A stretch of 64,000 nt of DNA from SCTG01 sp964384595 (GCA_964384595.1 CAYLLY010000003.1:9697-73696); one strand, 5' to 3'; shown: positions 17,485 to 26,567, counted from the first letter of the stretch. Notes: generated from the sequence alone by a model not told the origin. Numbers and translations: made by a program.

Positions 17485-18231
17485 ATGGGCAAGTATAGGT
17501 TTGTAATGGCGGCCGTGGCGGCGATGGGGCTCGTGGCGGCGCCGGCGGCATTCGGATATGAGGAAGCGGCTGTGAGCGACGGGGGCGCCGTCACCGGCAA
17601 GATCAGCTTCAAGGGGAAGGTCCCTGAGCCACAGCATTTCCTGGTGCAGAAGAACCCTGACGTCTGCGGGAAGGAGCGCGATTTTCCGTTCGTGCGGGTG
17701 AAAGACGGAGCGCTCCAGAACGTGGTGGTGGTCATCGAAGGCATTGAAAAGGGGAAACCCTTCACGCACGCGCCGACCGAGTTTATCGGGAAGGAATGCG
17801 CGTTTCTTCCGTATGTGTCGTTCGTGACCAAGAAGGGCGTGGACGGGTGGCCGGTGTTCAAGATCGAGAACACGGACACCGTCATTCACAATCCCCACAC
17901 CTATGCGATCGCGGGGGCGACGCGGGTGACGTTATTTAACGTCGCATTGCCGGAGAAAGGCTCCAAGCTGGAGAAGGAGCTGAAGAACAGGAAAGGCAAC
18001 GTCATCAAGCTGGAGTGCGACCAGCACGACTTCATGCACAGTTGGACGCGGGTGGTGGAGCATCCCTACTTCGCGGTGGTGGACGACGGGGGCGCCTTCA
18101 AGATCGACGGCGTGCCGGCAGGCAAGTACAAGCTCGTGGCGTGGCATCCGATCCTGGGCGAGCAGACGGCGGAAGTAACCGTCGCGGCCAAGGGATCGGC
18201 GAAGGCGGATTTCACGTTCGCGGGAAAGTAA
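17485..18231 (+). CDS. Exported cupredoxin-like / carboxypeptidase-regulatory-like protein
   Basis: 248 residues with a cleavable signal (about 1-25, ending AAFGYE). The protein is beta-rich, with conserved-looking Cys, His and Met positions: DVCG, GKECAFLP, NTDTVIHNPHTY and LECDQHDFMHSW. It ends with the GxFxIDGVPAGKYKLVAWHP motif of carboxypeptidase-regulatory (CnaB-like) sandwich domains. Similar proteins are often annotated as plastocyanin or methylamine-utilisation-type proteins beside diheme peroxidases. A copper-binding periplasmic electron carrier is the best guess. It lies between the molybdoprotein and the second diheme peroxidase, 19 bases before the latter. Confidence 0.75.
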   Translation: MGKYRFVMAAVAAMGLVAAPAAFGYEEAAVSDGGAVTGKISFKGKVPEPQHFLVQKNPDVCGKERDFPFVRVKDGALQNVVVVIEGIEKGKPFTHAPTEFIGKECAFLPYVSFVTKKGVDGWPVFKIENTDTVIHNPHTYAIAGATRVTLFNVALPEKGSKLEKELKNRKGNVIKLECDQHDFMHSWTRVVEHPYFAVVDDGGAFKIDGVPAGKYKLVAWHPILGEQTAEVTVAAKGSAKADFTFAGK

Positions 18232-18249
18232 AGAAAGGGGTGAAAGACA

Positions 18250-19419
18250 ATGAGTAGGCGAGGGAAAAATCTGATGGGGTTGGCGGCCTTCGTGGTCGTG
18301 TCGGGGCTTGCCTTGGTCGTGGCGCCGAGCGTCAATGCGGCCGAGACGGATCTGGGCCCTCTGCCGGCCTTGAAGGTGGATGAGAAGAAGGCGGAGCTGG
18401 GCAAGCTGCTGTTCTTCGACAAGCGAATGTCGGGCGATGCGGCGAGGTCTTGCAATGAGTGCCACAATCCCAAGAAAGGGTACGGAGACGATAGGGCGCT
18501 CTCGGAAGGGTATCCGGGGACCCTGCATTGGCGGAATGCCCAGACGCTGCTGAACGCGGCGCACCAGAAGGACCTCCACTGGCCGGGCTCGCAGGGCGAC
18601 CTGGATACGTCCATCCGGACCCATGTGACCGGATGGATCCTCCTGAACGACGACGGGCGCGCCCTGGAAGAGCGCATGATCCTGGTTCCGGAGTATCGGA
18701 ACCGGTTCACGGAAGTGTACAAGATCAAACGGCATCCGATGTTCGGGCAGATCATGGGGGCGCTCTCGGAGTTCGTGAAGACGCTGGTGTCGGACCCGAA
18801 GAAAGTGCCGTTCGACCGGTACCTGGGCGGGGACCAATCGGCCTTGACGCCTCAACAAGTGAAAGGCCTGGAGCTGTTCAAGGGCAAGGCCAATTGCGCC
18901 GCCTGTCACAACGGCCCGCTGCTGAGCGACAAGGGCTACCACAACACGGGCGTTCCGACGAGCCCGGAGTTGTTGACGAATCCGCAGGTGCAGATCGCCG
19001 CTCGGCTCGAGAACATGACGATCGGCGTGTCGGGCTACGACACGATGATCGAGGACCTCGGCCGGTACATGTACACGAAGAACAAGAAGGACATCCGTAA
19101 GTTCCGGACACCGTCCTTGCGGGAGGCGAAGTACACGGCCCCGTACATGCATAACGGGACGCTCGCGACTCTGGCGGACGTGGTCGAGTTCTACAATGCG
19201 GGCGGCGGAAATGATGCGAATAAGGATGCGGCTCTCAAGCCGCTGGGGCTGACCGCGGAAGAGAAGGCGGCCCTGGTTGCCTTCCTGCAGAGCCTCAGCA
19301 GCGACACGTCGCCGTACGCGGATGCCCAGCCGGCGAAGTACGGCGAAGAGGGGTATCCGTATCAGGCGTTGAAGATCAATGAAGGCAAGCCCTGGACGAA
19401 GAAGGACCCGCGGGACTAA
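18250..19419 (+). CDS. Second diheme cytochrome c peroxidase / MauG-family protein (IdrP-like)
   Basis: 389 residues with a signal peptide (about 1-30) and c-heme sites CNECH (68-72) and CAACH (216-220). It is clearly a paralogue of the 12888 gene: both share the region FDRY-x2-GD-x-SA-x-TPQQVKG and KYTAPYMHNG or KHTAPYMHNG. The W-x-G-R region that is intact in the first copy is changed here (LHWPGSQGDLD), so the two copies have probably diverged in function. The presence of two dissimilar diheme peroxidases is the feature that links the locus to idrABP1P2. Confidence 0.88.
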   Translation: MSRRGKNLMGLAAFVVVSGLALVVAPSVNAAETDLGPLPALKVDEKKAELGKLLFFDKRMSGDAARSCNECHNPKKGYGDDRALSEGYPGTLHWRNAQTLLNAAHQKDLHWPGSQGDLDTSIRTHVTGWILLNDDGRALEERMILVPEYRNRFTEVYKIKRHPMFGQIMGALSEFVKTLVSDPKKVPFDRYLGGDQSALTPQQVKGLELFKGKANCAACHNGPLLSDKGYHNTGVPTSPELLTNPQVQIAARLENMTIGVSGYDTMIEDLGRYMYTKNKKDIRKFRTPSLREAKYTAPYMHNGTLATLADVVEFYNAGGGNDANKDAALKPLGLTAEEKAALVAFLQSLSSDTSPYADAQPAKYGEEGYPYQALKINEGKPWTKKDPRD

Positions 19420-19452
19420 GGGGTGGTTTGATTCGAACCGAGAGGGAGAGCG

Positions 19453-19920
19453 ATGAGGCGACGGGCGGTCTGTGCGAGCGTAGCGATGGTAGGGCTGGTT
19501 CTGGGTGCGGCGATCGCTTACGGGGATGAGCCCCTCCCTCCGGTGCCGCCGGAATACAACAACCATAGCATGCCGAAAGGCTGGTGGACGGACCCGAAAG
19601 TGATCGCGGCCGGCAAGAAGATCTACACGGAAGGAATGCCCGACGAGGAGGGGAAGATCCAGAAGTGCGCCAAGTGCCATGGAGAAGATGGGAACCCCAA
19701 GCTGCGCGGCGCCAGGGACTTCCGGGCCGAGACGAAGATCAACCGGTATTCGGACAGTTACTTCTTCTGGCGGGTGTCCGAAGGCGTTCCCAAGACCAAG
19801 ATGAAGGGGTGGAAAGAGCGGCTGACGGATGAACAACGCTGGCAGGTGATCGCGTATGTCCATACCTTTTCGCACGGCGGAAAGCCGGAAGAGCACAAAC
19901 ACAAGGAGGTCGGGAAGTGA
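19453..19920 (+). CDS. Monoheme cytochrome c, periplasmic
   Basis: 155 residues with a signal peptide ending near IAYGDE and one heme site, CAKCH (about 72-76). The later segment ends MKGWKERLTDEQRWQVIAYVHTF, a typical class I cytochrome c C-terminal helix with a Met in the expected region. It lies 33 bases after the second peroxidase. It could carry electrons between the molybdoenzyme/peroxidase system and the quinol or oxidase side. Confidence 0.88.
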   Translation: MRRRAVCASVAMVGLVLGAAIAYGDEPLPPVPPEYNNHSMPKGWWTDPKVIAAGKKIYTEGMPDEEGKIQKCAKCHGEDGNPKLRGARDFRAETKINRYSDSYFFWRVSEGVPKTKMKGWKERLTDEQRWQVIAYVHTFSHGGKPEEHKHKEVGK

Positions 19921-19994
19921 GGATGACCGGGAGGCGGGCCCCGGCGGGCTGAGCGAGTTGGCCGCTGCCGGCTCCGGAATACTGTGGACAGCGT

Positions 19995-20372
19995 ATGCCG
20001 AACGGCGGTCGTTTGGCGAGGGTGGCATTCATGCTCGTGAGTCTCATGATTACGATCCTGACCGGGGTGGCCGTTCCGGCTGAAATCCATGAGGTGACCT
20101 TGCTGGACCGGGCGCCGTTCTACAGTTCCGGTCAGACGGTCAAGGTGACCGTCGGCGACACGGTCAGGTGGAAGAACCCGATGACGAAGGACGGCGCGAC
20201 GCATACGGTGACGCAGATGGGATGCCTGACGGGCGATGCGTGCGAGTTCGATTCAGGGGTGTTGGCGCCGGGCCAGACATTCACCCACACGTTCACTGTG
20301 GCGGGCACGTTCACGTACCGCTGTCGCCTGCATGCGCTGATGGAGGGGGTCATCGTCGTCAATGGTCAATGA
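19995..20372 (+). CDS. Plastocyanin/amicyanin-like cupredoxin
   Basis: 125 residues with an N-terminal signal (about 8-29). The type 1 copper ligands are visible: a His in GATHTVTQ, then Cys-x3-His-x2-Met in YRCRLHALMEG at the end. This is a small blue copper protein exported to the periplasm, a likely electron carrier. The ribosome site before ATG 19995 is weak, and ATG 20031 is an alternative start. The end overlaps an in-frame methionine of the next gene, whose better start is 20407. Confidence 0.85.
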   Translation: MPNGGRLARVAFMLVSLMITILTGVAVPAEIHEVTLLDRAPFYSSGQTVKVTVGDTVRWKNPMTKDGATHTVTQMGCLTGDACEFDSGVLAPGQTFTHTFTVAGTFTYRCRLHALMEGVIVVNGQ

Positions 20373-20406
20373 GAGGGAGTTGCCCGAGGAAAGGGGAGAG
20401 TTCGAG

Positions 20407-20952
20407 ATGAAGCGTACGTGGCTCAAGCGACCGAGGAAAGCGCTGGTGCTCGGACTGGCGGCGGCTCTTCTGGGCGGTCTGGTTGTGACGGCCGCCGCCC
20501 AGGTCTCAAGCATGACAGGGCAGGTGATGGATTTCGACAAGTCGGCGGGAACGCTGGAGGTCGAGCTCCAACGGGGGGACTTCGCCACGCTTTACCTGGA
20601 GAAGAATTCGCACTGGATCTTCCAGAAGGTGGATATCGGGGATCGGGTCCATGCGACGGTGGAGAAGCAGAACAACCGGTTGCTGGTCAAGGAGATCACC
20701 TTGCAGATCGGTCCCGGCGTGCAGATCGACTCGGTCCAGGGGGTCGTGACCAAAGTGAACCGCCGGGCCCATTCGCTCGAGGTCAAGACGGCGGCGGACA
20801 AGGAAGAGGTGCTCTACCTCGACCTGGACGCGCTGTCGGTGCTCGGGAAAGTGGCCGTGGGCGATCGGATCGAGGCCCGCGTGGAGACCGTGATCGAGGC
20901 GGGTGGTCCCAAAAAAGTGATTCGGGTCATCGTTGTGGGGAGCGGACCGTGA
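20407..20952 (+). CDS. Exported protein with two OB-like repeats, unknown function
   Basis: 181 residues from ATG 20407, preferred because of the purine-rich GGGGAGAG just upstream; an in-frame ATG at 20362 would overlap the cupredoxin. It has a signal peptide (about 8-33). Two similar beta-rich repeats follow, each of the form TGQV-x-D or QGVVTKV followed by GDRVHATVE or GDRIEARVE, as in DUF5666-like proteins. Its role is unknown; co-transcription with the redox operon is likely from the spacing. Confidence 0.65.
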   Translation: MKRTWLKRPRKALVLGLAAALLGGLVVTAAAQVSSMTGQVMDFDKSAGTLEVELQRGDFATLYLEKNSHWIFQKVDIGDRVHATVEKQNNRLLVKEITLQIGPGVQIDSVQGVVTKVNRRAHSLEVKTAADKEEVLYLDLDALSVLGKVAVGDRIEARVETVIEAGGPKKVIRVIVVGSGP

Positions 20953-20966
20953 CGGGAGGTGGCGCG

Positions 20967-21383
20967 ATGAAAGAGTTGACCCATCCGTCGCAGAGCGTGG
21001 TGGTGGCGGTCGTCGAGGATCTGCAACGGATCGCGCGGAGACTGATGACGATCTCCGAGGACGGGGTGGCCAGGGGAATGACCCATACCAACGGCGTCGA
21101 CTGCCTGATCGGGTTGGTTGATCGGATGGATTTTGCCTGCGCGTTGGCCGAGACCAAGAGCGGCGGTCAAACCGAGCCCGCAGAGACGGCCGGCGACCCC
21201 ACGGTGGGTGACCTGCCCGGACTCTGCCAAGACGTGCGCTGCAAGGCCGCCGACCTCGACCGGTTGAATCGGGACGGCGTGGGCGTGGCCTCTGAGATCG
21301 GAGAACTTGCGGCCGAGTTGATGCGCATCGAAGGTGAGCTTCGACGGGGGCTGGCTTCCGCAAGCGAGCCGCCGGCCGCCTGA
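20967..21383 (+). CDS. Small hypothetical protein
   Basis: 138 residues from ATG 20967, with GGGAGG at 20953-20958. There is no signal peptide and no transmembrane segment, and the predicted character is mainly helical with three cysteines. It shows no motif that I recognise. It sits between the molybdoenzyme operon and the bd-like oxidase gene. Confidence 0.55.
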   Translation: MKELTHPSQSVVVAVVEDLQRIARRLMTISEDGVARGMTHTNGVDCLIGLVDRMDFACALAETKSGGQTEPAETAGDPTVGDLPGLCQDVRCKAADLDRLNRDGVGVASEIGELAAELMRIEGELRRGLASASEPPAA

Positions 21384-21577
21384 TCGTGAGAATCGGCGGG
21401 TGTCTGTTGAACTTGGGTCCGCGGGAACCACACGGACTGGCCTCCGGTTGCCCTGCGGATCTGCTGGTAGGGCCGGGCTTCACCCTCGCTGAAGGAGCGA
21501 GTACGCCCGGCTCCTACCGGCCATATTCTGAACGGCAGGCGATGCCGTCGGAGAGGAGCCAGAAGGGGAGAAGGGGA

Positions 21578-23419
21578 ATGGATGATCGCGTGAGAGCCGG
21601 AACGAGGAACTTCCTCCCAATCGTGTGGATGTCGGCGCTCTTGCTCGGCGCCGTGATCGCGCTGTGGCCGCCGGGGGCGGCGCTGGCCCAGGAGACTCCG
21701 GCGGGACCAGGCGTGGAGTATCGGGACATCCCGTTCATGGGGAGCCGGAACCTCATCTGGATCGTCGCGCAGCTCCATCTCCTGTTGGCAGGGTTCGTGC
21801 TGGGCGTGCCGATCTTCGCGTGGGTGTGCGAGATCGTGGGGGTCAGAACGAAGGACCCGCGCTACGACAAGCTGGCCAAGGAGTTCACCAAGCTGCTCAC
21901 CTCGTCCTACGCCACGACCGCGCTGTTCGGCGGCATCTTGTTGTTCCTGCTGATCGGCTCCTACCCGAAGCTGATGTCCTATCTCGCGGACGTCTTCTAT
22001 CCGTCGTTCCTCGTCTATTGCGCGCTGTTCCTGCTGGAGACCGCGACCCTCTACCTCTACTGGTACGGCTGGGATTCGATGCAGGGGAGCAAGAAAGGCA
22101 TGCATCTGTTCCTCGGGTTCCTCCTCAACGTCTTCGCGTTCTTCATCATGATCGTGCCGAACTCCTGGGCGACCTTCCAGGCCAGCCCTGTCGTGATCGC
22201 GGAAGGCGATATGTGGGCGAAGGCCTGGGCGGCGACGTGGAACCCGACCTGGTGGCCGGTGAACATCCACCGCCTGATCGCGAACGTGGTGCTGGGCGGC
22301 TTCATCTGCGGGGCCTACGCCGGGCTCAAATACCTGATGGCTCAGAGCCCGGAAGAACGGGTGCACTACGACTGGATGGGGTACGTCGGGAATTTCATCG
22401 GCGTGTTCGGGATGCTGCCCCTCCCGTTCGCGGGCTACTGGCTGATGCGGGAGATCTACCAGTACAACCAGCAGATGGGCATCACCCTCATGGGCGGCTT
22501 CCTCTCCTGGCTGTTCATCCTGCAGGCCATGTTGATCGGCATCCTGTTCCTGGGGGCGAACTATTATTTCTGGCTCGGCATCATGTATCGCATTCCGGGT
22601 TCCGAAGCCAAGTACCGCAAGCCGATCCTGACGATGCTGGTCATCCTGCTCGTGTGCCTGGGGGTCTGGATGACCCCGCACTCCCTGGTCGCCAGCCTGG
22701 AAGAGGCCCGCAAGATGGGCGGGACTCATCACCCCTTGCTGGGCGTCTTGGGCGTGATGTCCGCGAAGATGACCGTGGCGAATCTCATGATCCTGGTGAC
22801 GTTCATGAGCTTCGTCATGTACTGGCGGGCCGGCAAACAGGAGACCGCGCGTTGGGCAAAGGCCGCCAAGGTGGGCCAGTGGGCCATCCTGGGGATCGCG
22901 GTGATCGTGGTGCTGGTGCTGGGGGTGTGGGGCTACTTCGTGCCGGCCATCACGCGGATCAACTACTTTTCCACGACGCAGGTGCTGGTGGTGCTGTTTG
23001 TCTTGTTGACGATCACGCCCCTGACCGGGCTCTTACTCAAGAGCGCGAAGACGACCACGGAGATGATCTGGGGCGTCATGCCGGCGCGGGCGGGCTACGC
23101 GCTCGTCTTGAACGCCATCATGGTCATCCTCCTCATGACTCTGATGGGATACGCGCGCTCGTCGTCCAGGGTTCACTGGCATGTCTATGGGGTCATACAG
23201 GATACGTCCCAGTACGCCTATTCCCCGGCGCTGGGCTACGCGGCCGCGTTGATGTCGCTATGCACGTTCCTCTTTTGCCTGCTGGTGGCGTTCATCTTCT
23301 GGGTGGCCTCGCTGGGTGGGGAGAAGAAAGGCCCTGTGACGGTGATGGCGGCTGAGAGAGAGAAGGAAGTGGTGACGCCGCCGGCCGGCGCGGCGCCGGT
23401 TACAGCGGTTCGGGAATAG
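21578..23419 (+). CDS. Cytochrome bd-like terminal oxidase, single large membrane subunit
   Basis: 613 residues from ATG 21578, with AGAAGGGGA upstream. There are about 14 transmembrane helices, the first possibly a signal ending ALAQETP. Histidines in helices (QLHLLLAG, NIHRLIANVVLGG, GTHHPLLGVLG) are candidate heme ligands. It resembles the cytochrome bd-like oxidases of Nitrospira, which differ from canonical CydA and have no CydB partner; none is seen here. Two membrane cytochromes c and a heme b protein follow, so the electron donor is probably a cytochrome c rather than quinol. Oxygen reduction has been proposed for this family but is not shown by the sequence. Confidence 0.82.
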   Translation: MDDRVRAGTRNFLPIVWMSALLLGAVIALWPPGAALAQETPAGPGVEYRDIPFMGSRNLIWIVAQLHLLLAGFVLGVPIFAWVCEIVGVRTKDPRYDKLAKEFTKLLTSSYATTALFGGILLFLLIGSYPKLMSYLADVFYPSFLVYCALFLLETATLYLYWYGWDSMQGSKKGMHLFLGFLLNVFAFFIMIVPNSWATFQASPVVIAEGDMWAKAWAATWNPTWWPVNIHRLIANVVLGGFICGAYAGLKYLMAQSPEERVHYDWMGYVGNFIGVFGMLPLPFAGYWLMREIYQYNQQMGITLMGGFLSWLFILQAMLIGILFLGANYYFWLGIMYRIPGSEAKYRKPILTMLVILLVCLGVWMTPHSLVASLEEARKMGGTHHPLLGVLGVMSAKMTVANLMILVTFMSFVMYWRAGKQETARWAKAAKVGQWAILGIAVIVVLVLGVWGYFVPAITRINYFSTTQVLVVLFVLLTITPLTGLLLKSAKTTTEMIWGVMPARAGYALVLNAIMVILLMTLMGYARSSSRVHWHVYGVIQDTSQYAYSPALGYAAALMSLCTFLFCLLVAFIFWVASLGGEKKGPVTVMAAEREKEVVTPPAGAAPVTAVRE

Positions 23420-23436
23420 AAACGGAGATTCTTGTT

Positions 23437-24033
23437 ATGACGGAGACTCAGATCCTGCAAGCCCTCGGGTTGAGCATCATAGGATTGGGGGGCGCCGTGT
23501 TCCTGTTCGTGAATGCCCGTTTTCTCCGCGTGACGGCGTTCGTCGCCATCGTGCTGGGCACGTTTTCCCTCGTGGCGCTGGGCGTGCCGCAGATGGCCTC
23601 CATGCCCCCCGTCGTGGAGAAGTTCGACCTGGCCGCGATCAAGGACAAGAGAGAGTTGGCGGGGATCGGGCAGAAAATCTTCTTCGGCGCGGGGCAGTGC
23701 GCGCTGTGCCACACCATCGGGAGCAGTGAGGGCCGATGTCCGGACTTGAAAGGCGTCGGCGCCAAGCTCACGCGCGAGTTCATTTTTGAGAGCCTCACAC
23801 AACCGCAAGCGTTCACCTACATGGATTACGAGCATGTGGGACCAGCCAAGGGGTTTCCGGCTAAGATGCCCTACATTAATAAAAAACCGATCGGCCTGAA
23901 CAAGAACGAGATACTGGCCGTGATCGCGTTTCTCCAGAACATGTCCGGTGAGGAGGTCACGGTGGATCTGGCCGAGCTCGAGGCCCCGAAGGATGTGGCG
24001 GCGGGACCAGGTGATAAGGCGAAGCCCTTGTGA
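23437..24033 (+). CDS. Membrane-anchored monoheme cytochrome c
   Basis: 198 residues with two N-terminal transmembrane helices (about 7-27 and 30-50) and one c-heme site, C88-x2-C91-H92. A Met in KMPYINKKPIGL is a plausible sixth ligand. It starts 17 bases after the bd-like oxidase gene and probably delivers electrons to it on the periplasmic side. Confidence 0.85.
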   Translation: MTETQILQALGLSIIGLGGAVFLFVNARFLRVTAFVAIVLGTFSLVALGVPQMASMPPVVEKFDLAAIKDKRELAGIGQKIFFGAGQCALCHTIGSSEGRCPDLKGVGAKLTREFIFESLTQPQAFTYMDYEHVGPAKGFPAKMPYINKKPIGLNKNEILAVIAFLQNMSGEEVTVDLAELEAPKDVAAGPGDKAKPL

Positions 24034-24055
24034 TGGGAAACCGAGGAGAGACGGT

Positions 24056-24778
24056 ATGAAGCGTTCAGCATTGGCGTTAAAAGGCCTCATCCTGCTGGCG
24101 GCCGTTTTTGCGTTCCTGCAATACGGCCTGCCGTTCTTCACCGCGCCCCTGCCCATGAGCCTGATCTGGCTCTATTTGTTCACGACCGCCGTGGGGGTCA
24201 TCGTGTTTGGGACGCTCAGCGGGGAATCCACGGAAGCCTTCTTAGGGCCGATCTTTCGATTTTTGAGCGGAGAGGGCATGAACGGAGTGGCCAAGCATGC
24301 GCGGCTCTTGATCCTCGTGCTCCTGCCCCTTTTGGTGGGCTGGCAGACGTACAGCGGGCTGGTCCCGAGCACGGAGCCGCCCGCCGAGAACCGCACGATC
24401 CATCCGGCGCCGCCCGGGGAGTTCGTCGGATTGGCCAATCCCGTGCCGAATACGCCGGAGAACGTGATGATGGGGAAGGGCTTGTACGCCGCCTTTTGTG
24501 CGCCGTGCCATGGGGCCAAATTCAACGGCAACGGCCCCGCCGCCGACGGCTTCAACCCGCCACCGGCCAATTTCGCCGATCCCGGCACCATCGCCATGCT
24601 CCAGGAGTCGTACCTCTTCTGGCGTATCAAGAAGGGTGGGGTGGGGCTGTCGGTCGAGGGCCATCCGTGGAAATCGGCCATGCCGCGCTGGGAAGTGGAG
24701 CTGCCGGACGATTGGATATGGAAGATCATCATGGCGGAATACGAAGGGGCCGGGCAAAAGCCCCGGACGTGGGAGTAA
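24056..24778 (+). CDS. Membrane-anchored monoheme cytochrome c
   Basis: 240 residues from ATG 24056 (GAGGAGAG upstream); an earlier in-frame ATG would lie inside the preceding gene. Three transmembrane helices (about 8-26, 34-53, 82-96) precede a periplasmic cytochrome domain with C148-x2-C151-H152 and later Met residues (KSAMPRWE). It lies in the same run as the oxidase, the other cytochrome c and the gamma-like subunit. Confidence 0.85.
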   Translation: MKRSALALKGLILLAAVFAFLQYGLPFFTAPLPMSLIWLYLFTTAVGVIVFGTLSGESTEAFLGPIFRFLSGEGMNGVAKHARLLILVLLPLLVGWQTYSGLVPSTEPPAENRTIHPAPPGEFVGLANPVPNTPENVMMGKGLYAAFCAPCHGAKFNGNGPAADGFNPPPANFADPGTIAMLQESYLFWRIKKGGVGLSVEGHPWKSAMPRWEVELPDDWIWKIIMAEYEGAGQKPRTWE

Positions 24779-24781
24779 GCG

Positions 24782-25729
24782 ATGGCTGTGTGGTTCCGAT
24801 ATCTGGTTGCCGGATGTACGATTGCGGCGGTGGGGTTTCTGAGCGCGCCGCCGGCGCACTCCCAGGAGAGCGTGGTGGTCCGCGTGAAGCTGGTCCAGGG
24901 AGAGGTGCCGACCGACCCCCTGGCGCTGGTCTGGGGCACGGTTCCGGCGGCGGAGTTTCCGCTGTCTCCGCAGGTCCACTGGCAGAAACGCATCGGGTCG
25001 GTGACGGCCAAGTCCGTCAAGGTCCGGGGGGTTCACAACAACAAGCAGATTGCGTTCATGGTGGAGTACGCCGATCCGGCCCAGGACCCCGCCGACGCCG
25101 CCGCGCTGGAGTTCATGGTGGGGGACAAGAAGGCTCATTTCGCGCACGGGCAGCCCATGGTTCAGGTGGAAGGCGGGCCGGTCAACATCTGGTACTGGCG
25201 GAACGACGTCCCGGGAGCCGCGGACATGTCCGCGCAGGGCTTCGGGACGCTGGCAAAGCAGGCCCAGCAGGACGTCCGGGCGAAGGGCGTCTGGAAGGAC
25301 GAGAAGACCAAGATCACGTTCAAGGAGCGCAAGCAGAGCCTGCGGAAAGACCCCCAGGGGGAATTGGTGAAAGACCCCAAAACCGGGGACCCCGTGGTCG
25401 ATGAAGAGACAAAGGTGGTCGAGCAGGACGTGAGCGGCGTGTGGCGCGTCGTTTTCACCCGCGCGCTGACCACGACCGACAAGGAGGACGTCCAGATCCA
25501 GACGGGGACGTTCCCCAACGTCGCCTTCGCAGTGTGGGACGGCAAGAAGCTGGAGAGCGGCGATCTGAAGGAGTCCGGCTCGCAAAAGGCCATCAGTTCC
25601 TGGTGGTTCTTCAACGCGGAGCCGCCGCCCGACTATTCGATCTATCTGTACGGCTTGGTGGCGGTGGTGCTCGCGGGTGGTGTCGAATTCATCATCATCC
25701 GCAAGACCAGAAAGGGGCAGCAGACATGA
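24782..25729 (+). CDS. Ethylbenzene-dehydrogenase-gamma-like heme b protein (NxrC-like)
   Basis: 315 residues with a signal peptide (about 1-28, ending AHSQES) and one C-terminal transmembrane helix (about 288-306). The segment PMVQVEGGPVNIWYWR matches the heme-b-binding gamma subunits of type II DMSO reductase family enzymes such as ethylbenzene dehydrogenase and the NxrC candidates of Nitrospira. No type II alpha or beta subunit is nearby, so here it is an orphan that may serve the bd-like oxidase or the Aio/Idr-like enzyme. Its stop overlaps the next start (ATGA). Confidence 0.8.
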   Translation: MAVWFRYLVAGCTIAAVGFLSAPPAHSQESVVVRVKLVQGEVPTDPLALVWGTVPAAEFPLSPQVHWQKRIGSVTAKSVKVRGVHNNKQIAFMVEYADPAQDPADAAALEFMVGDKKAHFAHGQPMVQVEGGPVNIWYWRNDVPGAADMSAQGFGTLAKQAQQDVRAKGVWKDEKTKITFKERKQSLRKDPQGELVKDPKTGDPVVDEETKVVEQDVSGVWRVVFTRALTTTDKEDVQIQTGTFPNVAFAVWDGKKLESGDLKESGSQKAISSWWFFNAEPPPDYSIYLYGLVAVVLAGGVEFIIIRKTRKGQQT

Positions 25730-26550
25730 GGGCACAGCACGTTGTGGGAATCGCCGCCGCCGCGGCCGTGGCGGCCACAGTCGGACTCGCGGGCTGCGCG
25801 CTGTTCGAGAGCGAGCAGGTCGCCACGGGGCGCAAGCTCTTCGAGTACTATTGCCTGCACTGTCACGGCGAAAAAGGAATGGGGAACGGGTTCAACGCGA
25901 AGCATCTCGACCCCAAACCGCGGGATCTCACGGACAAAGATGAAGAGTTCATGGTGAAGATGTCCAACGAGGAGATCTATGAGGTGATTTCCCGCGATAT
26001 GATGTCCCAGGAGGAGTTCGACGAGAAATACGGCGAAGACACGGACAAGCTGTTCACGCCGCCGAACATGCCCTCGTTCAAGCACACCCTCTCCGATGCG
26101 GAGCGCTGGTCGCTGGTCGCGTTCGTGCGGACGTTGCACAAGAACGCCGCGCCCAGGGTGGAGATTCCGGCCCAGGCCGCCAAGGAGCGGCCCAAGTTCC
26201 CGCCCGCGCCCAAGCCGACGCTTGCCTCCGCGCCCGCGGACCTGGAGAAGCTGGCCGCGAAGGGAAAGACCCTCTATGAGGATAAATACGGGTGCCATGC
26301 CTGCCACGCGATCGGCGCGAAGGGGGGGATCGTCGGCCCCGAACTCGACCGGGCGGGGTTCCGCTTGAACGCCGCGTGGGTGTACCGGTGGATCAAGTAT
26401 CCGCAGGCCATGAAGCCGCACACCAAGATGCCGAACCTGGGCGTGTCGGACGACGACGCGCTGGCGATCACGGCCCATCTCGGGACCCTGAAGGCGGAGC
26501 CTCCGGCCGAGCCGTCCGCCGCGCCCACGAAACAGGCCTCGGCGCAGTGA
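25726..26550 (+). CDS. Diheme cytochrome c lipoprotein
   Basis: 274 residues with the lipobox LAGC (Cys24) and two c-heme motifs, CLHCH (43-47) and CHACH (190-194), each in its own cytochrome domain joined by a Pro/Ala/Lys linker. The tail is rich in Ala and Pro. Start at ATG 25726 overlaps the gamma-like gene by four bases, so translation is probably coupled. It likely shuttles electrons along the outer face of the inner membrane. Confidence 0.88.
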   Translation: MRAQHVVGIAAAAAVAATVGLAGCALFESEQVATGRKLFEYYCLHCHGEKGMGNGFNAKHLDPKPRDLTDKDEEFMVKMSNEEIYEVISRDMMSQEEFDEKYGEDTDKLFTPPNMPSFKHTLSDAERWSLVAFVRTLHKNAAPRVEIPAQAAKERPKFPPAPKPTLASAPADLEKLAAKGKTLYEDKYGCHACHAIGAKGGIVGPELDRAGFRLNAAWVYRWIKYPQAMKPHTKMPNLGVSDDDALAITAHLGTLKAEPPAEPSAAPTKQASAQ

Positions 26551-26567
26551 CCGGAGAGGAGCGCGGC

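Noticed and set aside
15465..17885. Very long open frame on the minus strand opposite the molybdoprotein (about 800 codons)
   Set aside because: It is a GC-rich antisense shadow: the translation is Arg/Pro/His-rich and without any family motif, and it lies opposite a strongly conserved gene.
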